DNA of 64,000 nt, taken from contig JAHLJT010000631.1 of the NCBI GenBank assembly GCA_031308135.1, positions 210,164,731-210,228,730 of the forward strand. Direction: 5' to 3'. The notes under the pieces are model-generated. The model did not search any database. It saw only the letters and a list, made by a program, of their open reading frames with translations, and had not been told where the DNA came from. The DNA comes from Acheta domesticus. Its lineage: Eukaryota; Arthropoda; Insecta; Orthoptera; Gryllidae. The translations under genes were made by a program, and so were the position numbers. Within the stretch, counting starts at the first letter, position 1; each line of letters opens with the position of its first letter. Below, one piece after another: positions 38,201 to 53,200 of the stretch.

Positions 38201-41200
38201 TAACATACGACAATAAGCATATTTGTGAATTCTATTACTCCACGTTACTCGTTAGCATGCACTTAAGAAATGTATAGGGTTTCATGTAAAAAAGCAATGT
38301 TGTGCCGATTTCTCAGCAATAAAAAGGGCTATAGGATAATATACAGCTTGTATATGCATCTCACACACAATCGCCTTAGTGAAAACTACAACCGAATATT
38401 TTCAACGGTTGAGGAGATATTTGAGGAGAACATCTTAGGCGTGCTATCTGCATACACATGTTGAGTCATTCGGGTAAAAAAACACTCGCCGTCTCTTCAA
38501 TTAATTGAACAAATGTTTATGTCATTTTGCTGAGGAACGTTTCGTTTCTGCACAGCAATTTCTCGACAATTTCTCTCCTTCTACACAGGGTCATCACGTT
38601 TTCGCTCTCTGGAGTCAAGGCCAGTAGCGTCCGGCTTTAAGCGGACGGCTGAGATCCTGTGGGAGCGCTCTGAGAAATTTAAAGGACATGTTCATATGTG
38701 TACGAAATGCATCGGTCAATCCACGCTGTCTCATTGCACACTAAGTTTCGTTCACGACACCCATGGATGCCTACGAGTTCCGATACCAAACATCACCTAT
38801 TTTGATTATCTTCGGATTGTTATTCTCACTTGTTCTGGCATTAGATGACAATAAATTAAACGTTTCAATCAAGGACGGTATTTAAACGGGTAAATACGGC
38901 AAAAATCTAAGATATTACAAACTACCTAAAAGTACACAGGGATTCGATGTGCGATTTTGTAATTAATTCCCATTGATGATTCACATGCAGTATTTTTTTC
39001 ATCTTTTAAGAGATTACAGGAATGGCAAAACACTATAGAAGTAGGGCACTTCATGTCTCACTGATCATTAAACATCGGATTTTTAGACAAATGCTTATTT
39101 CAGTTTTGACGTAGACATTACAAATTAATTTTACACCATTTAAAACGATGATACTAAAGGAAGTACGTATGTATTGCCTAATAAGCCTATTTCAGCATTA
39201 AAGCCCCATAATGCCTATTCCTCTGCTAATGATCTGATTTTCTGATTTTTGAGTATGTATCAGCTTGCTAAGTAGTCGAATCATTTCACTGCGGGCCGAG
39301 TGGAAGAGTGACGAGAAGAATGGAGGAAGCGGGGAGAATATTAGAGCGAAAGGGCTCAGGCGGGAGATGTGGACAGGAAGGCCAGATAAGCAAAGCGTGT
39401 GGGGGAGACGGGCGAAGCGTGCGAGTAGAAGACTCGAATAAATAAATATCCGGACATCAGGTAAAGTGCTTGGTGTAGATAATACAAATGTTACATAAAA
39501 CTGAGCTGAGCCTACTAACGCTGAGACACTAAAATAGCTCAAATGAAAGGGTCTGGGCCGAAATAAGCCCCAATACGCCTCAATAAGTACGTAAGTACGA
39601 TCAAGCCGGTATGTTCATGTGAGCCACTGTCCCATACACAAGCGTGACAGCCGCGGGAATACGCGAAGTCACAAACACTTGCTACTTAACTTTAAAATAG
39701 CTCACTAGAAGCGTTTAGGTAGCGTATGTCTTTGGACATATCCATGCTTTGAAACACATATACACAGTGTGAGGTGACAGCAATTCTGCTAGGGTTTGAC
39801 GCCAACTTCAGCACGGGTGTTGCCCGTATGTATGACAGAGTATGTGCACATGTCGCTGGCCTAATGTTACAAGAGGTATGTTAGGAAAATGGCAAAAATG
39901 AGTAATTAATGTTACAGAGTTCTTTGAAGTAAGATCTAATTTATAATACGATCAAAAGATGGCAGAGGTTAGTGATTTGGGCAATACAGCTGTTTTTTAA
40001 AAAATCTATGTACAATTTCGTCTTCTCTTTGAGTTTCAAAGTTGTATGTAAACATGGAACCCACAAGATTTTGTTGGAAAAACATGTTTTGGGGACCTTT
40101 TCTGTCGAAAAACGATATTTCCTTTCAAAACTTCTGTCGTCAATCTGTGAACAACACGAGTCTAAACCATTCACAGAATTTGTGTCACAATTAATATTTT
40201 CCAATCTATCTCGATGTCGCTGCCTTAAAATTTTAAACGAATACTTTAATTCTTGGGTGTTCTTTATGTGAAGTCCTAGAGACATTTTTGAATTAATCCT
40301 CTAGTAATTTGAACCCTTTTCTATGCCTTTTTTCGTATAACACATAGATATCTCCTGTTTTATGAAAGTTTAATGTCCTACATACAACTTAGTTGCTTCA
40401 AATAATCCAGATTTTAAGAATTACAAAATCCAATGTAAAAACGTAATATTCAATAATTTACTGAAAAATATTATTTGGAAACAAATAGTGCATTTCATTT
40501 CTATTTTCATCTGAGTTTAATCATTAAAACCAAAATATATGAACACTTGATACAGAAATGATATACGGCTGCTCAACACTTCAAAGGCTTTTTTCTCGAA
40601 AGCAGCACTGTTCTACATACAACCTTGTAACACTGAGCCAGCGAATGGTCGGTACGCATCCCTTCTCGACATTTTGAAATAAGGACGCACAGCTTCGTAC
40701 AAATGGTCCTCGGTGATACGTGCCTTGTGTCGTGTTGTGCCGCCTCGCAGCGCTGTGAATCACACAGCTGACCATGCTTGTTTGCATCGTACTACGGTAC
40801 AGTCTAGGACAAATAATGTGTTCTCTGGCCTAGTCAAAATGTGCTCGCACAAGCTAGTTGCTCGCCTGGGTAGCCCGGCGTTCCTGCGAGTAATGACAAC
40901 TTCCCCTGACTCTGCACTCGCCTCTCCTCCAAATCCAGAAAGGGTTGTACTCACTCCTGCTGAAGCGGGGAATGAACGGGCAAAGCGTACTTTAAATATC
41001 TCAAAGAATTGTTTTGTACCAAAACATATTTGTTGGATGTTTTAACAAACAATCGAAATTAGAATTCTGTTTGTGTACTTTATTCATTACTAGCTGAAGC
41101 ACCTTCTGTTGCCCGGGTATTTTATTAAGCACAATCTATGAAAGTAATGAATTCATCAAGTGTATCTCCAGTGTATCTCCGTCCTTACTGTGACCTGCCC

Positions 41201-44200
41201 GTCCCGTCCCCTCCCCTCCCCATATCACACCTCGCACCGCACAGTGATTGCAACCCGTTGCAGCATATTCGAATGTTATCATTTGGTGTTGAAATTGGAA
41301 AACTGACGGAAATGGTTTCGTCAATGCTCCAAAAAGAAGCGTTTACAAGCCTTCTTTAGACTTTTGCCTGCTTACTTTTAAACATAATACTAATGTTTTG
41401 GTAAATCTAGGTTTGCAAATTTTGACCTTTTACTGTAACCTACAAATATTGGTCTTACAAAACGATGAATGAAAGAATATGGAATCATAGTCCGTTCATT
41501 TGCTACATGAGGTGAGTTCTGAGAGAACTGTAGAACGTATTTCAAGACTTTCACCTTTGTGTGTATTTCAATTAAATTTATATTTTATTTAAAGACTCGC
41601 GTTTCTTCTATTTATCCTAAATATCAATTAAAGTTTTTTTTCGCTGTTGTTTACAAAAAATAATTATAAAATTGGAGTGGGCACTGGTGCCGCAATTTCG
41701 TTTCGGTTCTGGAAAAATAGTGTGCTCTTCTAAATAAATTGATACATAAATTTTTAAATAATTAATTGATTATTATTAATTACTTAAATAGACTTTTCAA
41801 CCAACGTCATTCGTCATTTTCGTATTGTGTTTCGAAAACTCTTATAAAAACAAATAAACCATTATGAATATTATTGAAGAAGTGAGGATTCAGCCTCAGC
41901 TACATTAGACAATCCAGGGGGCGACCGACATTGAGGAAGATCGCATAACATTATTGTTTTGCAATATAATTGTGACAATATAACAATATTTATGTACGGT
42001 ATATGCGTGATATGATATTATGGTTATTCTTTATTTCATCATTTATTATTAATTGTATCAACTTTAATTATCTAAAGACAATCGTTACGGAACTGAGATT
42101 AGTATATCAATAATAGTGAATAAACTGAGATCATCGAACATAAGAATTATCAGAACACAAATGTTCTAATAACTAATAGCCTTTACTACTACCAACATCA
42201 GTCAGTCCTTTGCAAAATGAATAATCAAAGTTTAACAATAGTCATAATACATTGGGATTTTTGCGAAGAACGTACATGCGGTCTTCATATATACATCTTA
42301 TTAAAAAACTCGTCTTGGTTTTGGCTATCAAACTCGGCCTAAATAGCTCTTTTGATAATTCTCCAATCTGCATTTTATCTGTATATTGCCTTACTATTCT
42401 TATTTCGTAAATAACTACTAACACACATTGGTGAAAGAAATTTGTTAATACCATAACATAATTAATTTAACACATCTTGCAAAACGCGAAAATGCCATCT
42501 TTCCCCCGTTGCACTGTACTGATTCGTGGCCGCACCTTTGCGAGACCCCCCGCCCTGACACAGGCAGTTCTGTCTCTAGGCCGGCCGGCGAGTTGTGAGG
42601 CGTTTACGAGCATCGTAGAGCGCAAGTGCAGCGGGGTCTCCTGACACTTCGTCCTCTCCGATGTTCCGAATGCGGTTGCTGATATGCTATCTCGACTTGA
42701 CCCCTCGGGCAGCCCATCGTTCACGCGGGGCTGTGCATGTCAGGGCCGTCATGTGGGCCTCTTTCGTTCGGGTTTTCCAGTTTCGAGAATATCTTTGATG
42801 CCCATAAAAAATGATTTTTTCCAAAAAACGTGAGTGAGCTGAGGACTAATTTGAAAAAAGTACATAAATTAGATTCGTGGGTAAATGACATGTAATGGAT
42901 ATGAGGGTCTGGAAATATTCGAATATCAGTTTGTACAAGAATGGACTTATGAAGGAGTTACACAGGAATAAGAATTTTCCTGAAAGTAGACCACCTTCCT
43001 CTGTAATCATCTAACAGTGTTCTAATTGTAGTTACCCCAATGCAATGGGAGCACATTTAGGATCGAGCTTAGTTCATTTTTATTGAACTCAGAATTCATC
43101 CAATCATTGCGATATAATTTTTCTTCACTGAGGAAACTCCACTGATACCTCCCAACCGTAAACCATCAAGTGTGCTCTTTTATCTCCCAAATTCCTTAAC
43201 CCTTTCAGACCCTACTTTTTTTTATAAATTGAAAAAATTATTTAACACTTTTTTTGGACATTTGGGACTCATTTTACATTGTCATATCAATATTTTAATT
43301 TATTGACTTTTATTTTATTTCTTTTTAATTATGGCTACAATTGTGAACATTGAGTCTCAAGCATTGCGATACATACACCGGCATCATTGAAGGAGAAATA
43401 TGCGATTAGTAAAATAAAAATTGAAAATAAAAGTTTCTAATTATTTTTTTAACAAAATATAAAAAGAAGTGAAAATCTTCATATTTTTTAAGATAAAATT
43501 CTCTGAAACAATTTTTGTTTCTTGTCAGGTAGAGATGAAGTTTACATTTCTCACACATTTTTCGTGATCTGCCAATGCAAACTGGAAATGTATGCCTCCT
43601 GGTAAGTGGGCCATTATCGTGAAGGGGAAAGTGACCAACACAATCAAGCGTTCTTTCTTGGAATGTTTTCCGACTTGGCGAAGATAGAGAAGATACCGTC
43701 CTGTCACATTTTGCTTCAATTTTTCAATAAGGTGACTCCTTCTGTCACCCTCATTCGAAATTCAAGGATGTCCAATATTTTGCTTTTAAGCATTTTCAGT
43801 TTCAGCAGATGCAACGATAATTTGATCATAATCATTATCGTCAGAAGACAAATCCAAATTAGACACATCTCCATACATAAGAAGTTAAAAAATTTGTGAA
43901 AAATCTTTTTCTGTATGAAAAATCTCATCGCACATTTTAGTGCGAAAGTCGAAATTGTGAAATTATTTAATAATTTTAAAAAACGCAAAACGTTACACAT
44001 TATATTTCCAGGAGCAATAGGCTATTTGACTTTCAATGAAACTGGCAAACTACAAATATTAAACGTACTTGTTTTGAGACCTGGTGGTTACGTTTGTGTA
44101 TATCAACATTCGGCACAATTAGCACTTATACTGAACTGTCTTTCTCAAAATGTTTTACACATATAGTTCAATGAGATTTCCTAGAATTCATATCTATAAT

Positions 44201-47200
44201 CTGACAATTCAAAGATAATGAATTACAAGAAAAAATACGAATATATCGATCAATGTGTTGTTAGTACGAGACGACGACGTGCGCAAACAACAATGTAACG
44301 TTATTATAACAATCAACAATGACTAACAAGACAGCTTTAATAATAAAATACCACTAAACAAAGTGTCAAAATTGTGGCTATGAAATTTTGCCTCCAGCTA
44401 CGACTTAAAGAAAACCAAACACACAATTGTAGCCACTAGGTCTGAAAGGGTTAATCGATCATTTGTTTCAGAGCCGAAAAGAAACCTGGAAACCAGTACG
44501 AAAAGCGAGGAGGACGGAAAGAATAGATTTATGTTGTTCTTAGGCTGCTAGTAATTATTGCCTTTCGTTATCTTCCAAGTATTTTCTTGTTAGTTTCCTA
44601 GCGATAGCGATGTCTATTCTTCTCAGCCATCTGCTCTCAGTGGTCGCGCGTCTTGAAATTTATCTTTTCCCCTTCTCTTTTCTCGACCAATCTCCGAAGT
44701 ATAGAATAATTTGATGGTGGATTAATGCTATCTAGTTGTTCTCTAATTTATTTTTATTTTATTTTATTTTTTCCCGTATTATGTAGTATCGGGAAAGTTA
44801 TGTAATGCTGCGGAAAATCGATTTCGAGATTTTAACGGAAATACACGTTTTGGGGTCCCCTGACACCGAAAAGTGTTTTTTGTTTCAAAACGTCCGTCCG
44901 TCTGTGAACAACACGCGCCTAAACCATACGTGCGATTTCTTACAAAATGGATATTCCGCGGTCGATTTGCGTCCACTCCAAGCGCCCCAATTTTGAAAAA
45001 CTTTCTTCAAAATTTGGGGGTACTTTACATAAAGACACCGGACATTTTCAAATTTTTCTCAAAAACGGCTCCAAATTTTTTCTTCTGATTTCTTGTAATA
45101 ATAGAGTCAAATATACTTATAAAGGTGGCATAGGTCCCAATTTTAAGGTTAACTCTGCATTTTTGAAAATTGCAAAAGTCTGAATCTTTTTCGACCTCTT
45201 CTAACAACCACAAAATTAAAGATAGAGATTTTTTCTTCACAAAATTTGTTGTTCGTAGTGAGTTCTTTTATTAAGATCAAGCACACGTTTTCGAAAATTT
45301 TAGTCGTTTTCGCGTAACATTGCTTGCAATGTGTGCTATTTAAAGAAATTACAAAAACAAGCTTTTCTCAATAACGGCTCCAATTTTTTTCTTTAAATTT
45401 TTAGTCAGGATAGTGCCTAATGTACTCTGTGAGTTGACATAAACGCCTTACTGCTCTGTTCTTTTGTTTTTTCAAAAATTGTAAAAATGTAATTTTTTTG
45501 ACTTGTCTCTCACGTCGTTAATATTTACATTAGCGGAGATTTGTTCATATTATTATATGCGTACATGTACTTTAAATAATGTCACGTTAAGTTCGTCGAA
45601 AACGCAACCGTTTTCTGTGAAAACTAGCTCGAAATTCCGCATTTTCAGAAACGCTCAAATGCCATTTTCTCAAAAATTTCTCCACACTTTTTCTCCAAAG
45701 TTTTCGAACTGGTAGTGATAACTGCACTCTTTAATATGACACAAAGTTCAATTTGGGGTAATTTTTTGTGTTTGCGAAAATTGCATAAATGTATTTTGTT
45801 TTGAAAGATCTCTCACATCTTTGATATGCACATTAGCAGCAACTTGAAAACACTGTTGTATTTGTGAGTGTAAGTACTTCAAGTAATTTAAATGAAGTTT
45901 TTCGAAAAAAGTTTTCTGTGAAAAAGAGCTTCAAATTTAACATTTTTGGTCATTAACGACATTTAGCATTTTGGCTTAAACGTCATTTTTTTAAAAACGG
46001 TCCCAAATTTTTGAAATAAAATGGCCATTTGGGACGAGGTTTTACTGTTCTTTAATATTTTAAAATTAATATTTCCGTTCTACCATTAGGAAAACGAAAA
46101 ATTAAGAAAGTGTGAAAAAAATGTTCTTTGGGCGGCGATAGATGACAGCTGGCACGAGTATGTGGCAATTCCGAATAGCTAGCCCAGGCCCAAGGAAATA
46201 GAAAACTAATACGGAAAAGTCTGTGCCATTCTGTAGCACCACTAGTTATCTTCCACCTGCATCCGCGGCGATATAATTTGCCCACTTTATTCTGATATGT
46301 ATAAGGGAAGTAGCCGAATTTTGACTGCTGTCGCCTAAATTAGCCAGCACATGTATGCATGTATACGAGGATTTGGATCAAACAAGTTGGCTGTAATTCT
46401 TGACAGCATTACTTTTGGAATTGCTATACAATTTTCAGTAATGGTCAGTCATTTTAACGATCAGGATTAGGTTTTTAGTATTTTCGCAATGTCATACTTG
46501 TTTTATGTCATATTGTAAGCCACTATGTACAAAGGAGTAAGTAATTGCAATTTTTATGCTACACGTCACAAATATATTTCAGTGTGCTTCCGAATAAGCG
46601 TAGTGCGAGAATGCCTTATAAGTAGTTGTCTAGCAATACCTGTTTCTTATATTTGGACGAGTTTCTGGAACTGGACCTCTCAAGGTTGCTTTGTTTGAAC
46701 CTTAGGAGTAGGTATGTAGTTTTCCTTTCACGTCAACAGAAAGCAATGGAATGGAATGTTCGTAAAAAGAAGGGTTATTTGGCGCCATCTGATGCCCTGG
46801 CAGTTGGAGCAGTCAACAAAAGTGCCTGGTTCTAGACCAAATGGTAAAGTAAGACCCTCTTCAGATACTACAATTTATGAACGGATGAAACTATACAACT
46901 GTGCATTCCATACGTTTAACAAGATGGTTGACACTCTTTCTTAAAGCCTCCCATGTATCATCTATTGAACTGATAAATTGTGATTCCGGACGCGTCAATT
47001 GCTAAGGTCATTAGTCTCGTAAGTGTAGTGCAGTTTTTCCTCCGCTGCTGGCGGTGGTGGTGGCGGCGGCGGTGATATTTTCCCAGAGGATGGTGAGATA
47101 CGGCGCCGACCTACCGTCGGCTAGCGGGTTTTCCTCAACGAGGTATCTCCCACCAGCGGGGCACCACCCAAGCCGGGACAAGTTCTAAGTTCCTGACCCG

Positions 47201-50200
47201 TCTCCTGGCATATGTGATAGTGTAGTGCGTGTTAGTGTTAGTGTCTGTAAGTGGTGAGGATAGGACAAGAAAGGGGAAGGAAAGATCGCGCACGGTCCAT
47301 GGTCCTTTTGTTAGGGTACTGCTCCGGCATTCGGCAGGTGTAGATCGGAGAAACCACGGAAGACTACCAATCAAGCAGCCCGCCGCTAGAATTCTCCTCC
47401 AAGCAGCGATTGAATTCGAACTAGCTATGTAGCTTGTGTCGAAAATCCTGCCCCCGTCGGGGCTCGAATCTAGAACCTCCCGGTCAGAGGCACTGCAGTG
47501 ATATCAGTTGATGGCGGGTTTGATCCCGATAAGGCGTCGAATACTGTGCTTGATGTGCTTAATTTCGATGAGTTTCAGAGGGCGCCAGAGCCTGACGGAC
47601 GCGAATGCGGCAGCACTTGTGACTTCCTTGGTTTTCCCGGTAACTTCTACGAGAATGCCAGAGCAGCACCCCATCAATGGGCCACGAACATATTTCCTTC
47701 CCTTATCATCACATCATCATCATCATCGTCTCTTCATCTCCCCCAATGCGAACAGGGGCGCCATGGGAGAGTACATAACGCACTCAGGCATAACAGGCAT
47801 ACGCCGCACAGTGGGCTGAATACGCCCAAAATGTGCACATTGGAAGAAAAAACAAAATATTAAAAAAAAGGCAAATGATGTGACTGTACATGCTATTTTT
47901 TAGTTCCTGAATCCAATTTCATGTTTTAAATCACATTTTGATTGCGATATATATTTTAAAAAAAGCATTCAAAACCATGCATTTTTGTCAATAAATGTAA
48001 TTTAATATTATTTGCTAGGTTACGCGCTTGCGATAATTGTATTTGTGCATCGTCACTGCTGTAACATTGTGTACCTTTCGGTTCATGAAGTTTCATTTAT
48101 TACATAAGACTCACTAAATTAAGTATCATCACGCTTATCACTTTACAAAAATGAACCTTATTTATATTTTGAAGCAACTAAAAACATTTTATTTACAGCG
48201 GGTCTTCTATTACAATACAATTTATTTAAAATTTTAATTTAAAATTACAATGTTATAATTAAAATATATCATTTTTATCTTTTTTAATTAGGACCTGCTC
48301 GGTTCGCCATTATACGATTAGCGTAGAGGCTTACCATGAATGATAATAATCAAACATAATAACAAAACAAATTGAATTGATATTAATTTGTTCCAACTTT
48401 CAGAATGATAAACGTAATATAAATAATAAGCACTGGGATTCCTTACTTAGTAAATTGTTCTTTCAAAAGCCAAAACTACTTCCCAAACCCAACTTCGAAC
48501 TATGACTAGGTTAATTACACATTACATAACAAAGACCGCTGTACATGGGTGGTAAAAATATTATACATAAACACACGATGTGTGGTAAACATATTATGAG
48601 CATGAATTAATAAAGAAAAAGAACACTTACCATATATGTCCTATTAAATAGTATAGATTTTCATTTGCTGAATTTAATCTTCAGATAGACTTAGAGATAC
48701 TGTACAACGAGCGAAGATTGCAATTCATTTTTACGGAATACTCCTGTCCAAAAATTTCAGTATTTAAGAAAATCCTTTTTAATCAGTTAAAAACTAAGGG
48801 ATTTTTTTAACTTTCTCACGGTTAAGAAGGAACTTCTTAAGAAGAGAAAGTTATGTAATGCTGCGCGAAGAAACTGCTAATTTTCGGCAGAAAACTCTTA
48901 TTACAGGGCCTTGGTAACGAAAGAGTGGATAAATCCAGTTGCTAAATTTAGAAAATAATCCTCTAACACATGGTGTTGCCAGAATCCATGTTTTATGGAT
49001 AATTTATACCGAAAGATCAATTGACGGCGAAACGTCTGTCTGTCCGTCCGTCCGTCTATGAACGACGCTAGCATCTAAACTGTTCAGCCAATTTTCTCCA
49101 AAAATGTTATTCCCCGATCGATGTGGCTGATGACACGGCCCCTTGAATTTGAAATCGATACTTCGATTTGGGGGGGTACTTTACATGAACTCCCTGGGAC
49201 ATTTTCAAAGTTTTAAAAAAATGGAGCCATTGGTGTTTGAAAAACGTTTAAGAGAATGGCGCAGGTCTCATACATATTGGTTGAAAACCCTGAATTTTCA
49301 AAAACTGAAAAAATTCCAAATTTTTTCGGCGTCTTCCTACAACTACAATTACGAAGATACAACTTTTTTGTTGATGAAATGTGTTCATAAACAACAGATC
49401 TTTAAATAAGGTGATGTTGAATTTTTCGAAAATATTAGTATTTTTGCAGTAATTGGGCGTCAAAGTTAGTCGCCCGCTCTGAAAATCCTACGTTTCGTGA
49501 TCGTAATTTTAGAGGTGTTTTGAGGCAGTTGGCAGTATGTAAGTTAGAATTTGCATATTATTTCATATTTCTTGATTATTCTTCTTTATTTATTTATGTT
49601 TATTATTATTTATTATTATTATTTATTATTATTATTTATTATTATTATTTATTATTATTTTATTTATATTATTTTTATTCTTTATTTATTTATTTTTATT
49701 CTTCTTTATTTATTTATTTCTATTATTATTATTCTTATCTTTCTTTATTATTCTAATTTGCATATTATTTCATATTTCTTTGTTCGTTTCTTAAATTGGA
49801 GGTTTTGTTATACGTTTACAAATTAAACTTTTAGAAATGATTTAAAACCTATTTTAAATTGCGTCTTTTAATTAAGTGTGAAAAGGAATAGATGATTTCG
49901 CTTTGCTTAAAAAGATGTGGGGGTAAACAGTAATGCATGTAAAAACAGAGTTATTATGTAATAAATACAAATATTAAATTTAATTATTTCTATTTTCATT
50001 TTCTTGCTAGCAGTAGCAACAATGCTAACTGGCAAAATGAGTATCATATACGAATTAGCGGTGATTGTTGCTTGTAACCCACTTTTGTAATGCCGCAGTG
50101 ATAACAGAAGGCCATAATGACTGGTGTCTTTTCTTTGGCATTAACATAAACTAATAGTTTTATTTACGGCTAAAATATTCATCATGCATCATTGGTATTA

Positions 50201-53200
50201 GCGTAATTTTGCGTGATCTGCGTAAATTCGCGTACTTTTTGCACAATATTACTTGAAAATACGGGCGAGAAAGTACGTACTATTCTAGCACCACTAGTTG
50301 ATATAAGTTGCAGGGCGTCGATTAATGGAAAGCAAATGAAGTTATGGGAAAATTAAATTGCGCTTTCTTGTATAAACCGTTTTGTGTGTATGTGTGTGTG
50401 TGTTGTTGTTGTTGTTGCTGGTGTGATGCATTTCCGGAAAAGCGACGCTTTGGTATGGTGAGCTAAACTTAATTATGAGAAATCTAAATATGGAAGGTGT
50501 AGATCTCTTCTGGAAAATTGAAATCTAAAAAACGTAACTGTGACTCCTTTGAGACCCAAAAACTGAGATCAATGGCCTAGAACTGTCTCGTCCAACCTAC
50601 GGGCCGCATGCTAACCTCTCATTCATTTTGTGGTCACTTGTCCTTCCTTGTGGTCACTTCCTTGTGGTCACTTGATATAAATTATTAATGAAACATTTGG
50701 AAAACGTCATATACTCTTCTTAATGCATTGAATTTAAATAACATTGAGTAGGAGATGGATCATCAGCCATTCCAGTCATTTGTCTCCCTAAAGCCAAAAC
50801 TTCAACTATTCGACAATTCAATGGAGATTGGAGTGAGTCGCCCCACGACTTTCAAATGGAAATTTGTCATCTTCAGGTAGACCCACTGTACATGACTAAT
50901 GCGTGTGATATCCCTGAACATTTTTGGAAAGTGATTTCTAGAGAGCGTTTCTCAAAGCTGCTTAAATTCTTGCTGCAAATGTTTTCGTTTTTTGCCAATA
51001 TTTTCAATATGTGTATGAAACAGCTTTTTCTGATCTCATATTAAATAAAAATGAGAAATCGCATAATAAATTGCTTCACTGGAATCGAGACAAAGACTTT
51101 GTCTTACTAATCTTACAGTGGATATTGATAATCTTGTATCAGACACTTCTATTCGATTGTAAAACAAAGTGATATGTTAAACCAGTGAATTATATCATAT
51201 GTAATTCGTTTTCTTTTTTCAATGTCTCTAGACCGCACTTTCCTATATCACGACTTGATCGGTCCTCGTGTAGCTAAATGTGGGACCATACTGAGGTAGA
51301 ACGCATCGGTTTAGAATTATGCATTACCGAAGCAGTATTGTGAATTGCGAACGGGTCTCTTGTGTTTATCATAGCCTTAATTTAGAACATTACACATTGT
51401 ACTTTCTCACAAACGACATACATAGCTAACAGAAATCTATGTAATACTGCAGCGAATAACTGCTGTGATTTTTCGGTAGAAAAATTCGTCTTTTTGGTCC
51501 CTGATACAGAGAAAGTGGATAATTCTCGTTGCTGTAATTAGTAAATTACTTTCTCTAATACGTTGGTTAGTCATAATCCACGCGGTATGGGCCCTTAATA
51601 CCGAAAATTCGTTGATGACAAAACGTCTGTCTGTAAAAAACGCTAACGGCTACGCCTTAGGCAGGATTCTCACCAATATAAATATTGCCAAATGAATCTA
51701 CCAGATGTCGCTGTGTGGAATTCAAATGGATATTTTGATTTTGAGGGATATTTTACTTTGATGTTGCTAATCAAAAAACCCAAGATCTGGTCAGCAATTA
51801 AGCATTGGAAGCTGAGCAAGTGAAATCTCCTCTTGTGGAAATCCCCTGTGATCACTCAACAGATGATTTGTCATAACAGATAAAGCGTTCCGAGATTTGT
51901 TTTGAAAACACAATCTTCATGACGCGGACAGTTACTTTTCTTGTTTCAATACAATAGAATACAACAATAATAGAGAATTTTATTCTTGATTTTTAACACT
52001 GGATTTGGTTTTTATCCCTAGGGTAAATAAAATATTGTTACAAACCCTTCTGATGCACTTTCATCGAACGTCTGACAGAAACTAATCTGCCGTGCATTTC
52101 CATCGGCATCAAAGTTAAGAATGCAAATCTTCTATTTCCTTTCGTTATTTACAATGATTGGGAATGCGGCCTTAATATTTTCCCAAGTTTTTGCTTATAT
52201 TTACAATGCGGATAGAAGTGAATAAGTGAAATTTAATTCCAAAATATTATTTACAAACTCACGAGTCACATGGATTTTAAACATAATATGCAATATAAAT
52301 ACGCTTCCCGTCTAAATATTGATCTGCTGAATCAGAAAACATATCAGAAATTATCACCATTACTCAACTACTACTTTATAATGTATGAATCATCAAACCA
52401 TCTTATTATCTTAACGTCGTTTCCTTTACCCCTTTTAAACTATACAAGTATTATTATGTTATAATGGAAAAAAGATCATTCAATTATACACACACACACA
52501 CACACACAAACATTTATTGTGAATTACTGGTTATTGAACACGGCATTTTTTATTATCTGGTAGGCCTAACACTATTCAATTTACATGTATGGGTTAGTGA
52601 AAAAACGTGGCGTTGTCGCCGTGTTGCCTCTTTCATATTGTAGCTTCACATGAACTCAGCCACAGTCACAATCACACAAAATCTACTAATAGGCTATTTT
52701 CAAAAAAGGTACAACGCTTCTTTCTTCTGTTATCTGTAACTGATACGTAAATACGTATTAATACGTAATATTCTAAATTGTAATCAACAAACTCTTCAGC
52801 TTCTCGTGAACGACGTTCTTCAGGAAAAGTAGCACGGGAGTTTCGATTGTGCAAATTTTGAATGATCATTTTTTAAATGATAATTAGCCTTATTTCATAT
52901 TTTTAAGCAAAAATTGCTCTACTCGAGAGAAGCATGATAAGAAATAATTTCTTTGTATTGTCGACAATCGAACAGTGTTTTGTTCCTATTGGCATTCCAT
53001 AAAATTATGCCTAAAGTAAAAAAAAATACCTTTATTTCAAAAACAGTACTTGAAATGATTTAAAGATCTAACATTGAAACATAGATTGCACTGCAAAAGA
53101 AATCTCTAGTTTTAATATTCAAGGGATATGTTCGAGAAAAAATGTAACGTTTTCATTATTAACTTTGCAATTCGAAGCAAAAACTACTCGTATTTTCAAA

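Noticed and set aside
41085..41260. Repeat end resembling a common insect element (ACTAGCTGAAGCACC, TTGCCCGGGT)
   Set aside because: Only one copy in the window and no boundaries, so I cannot support a named element.
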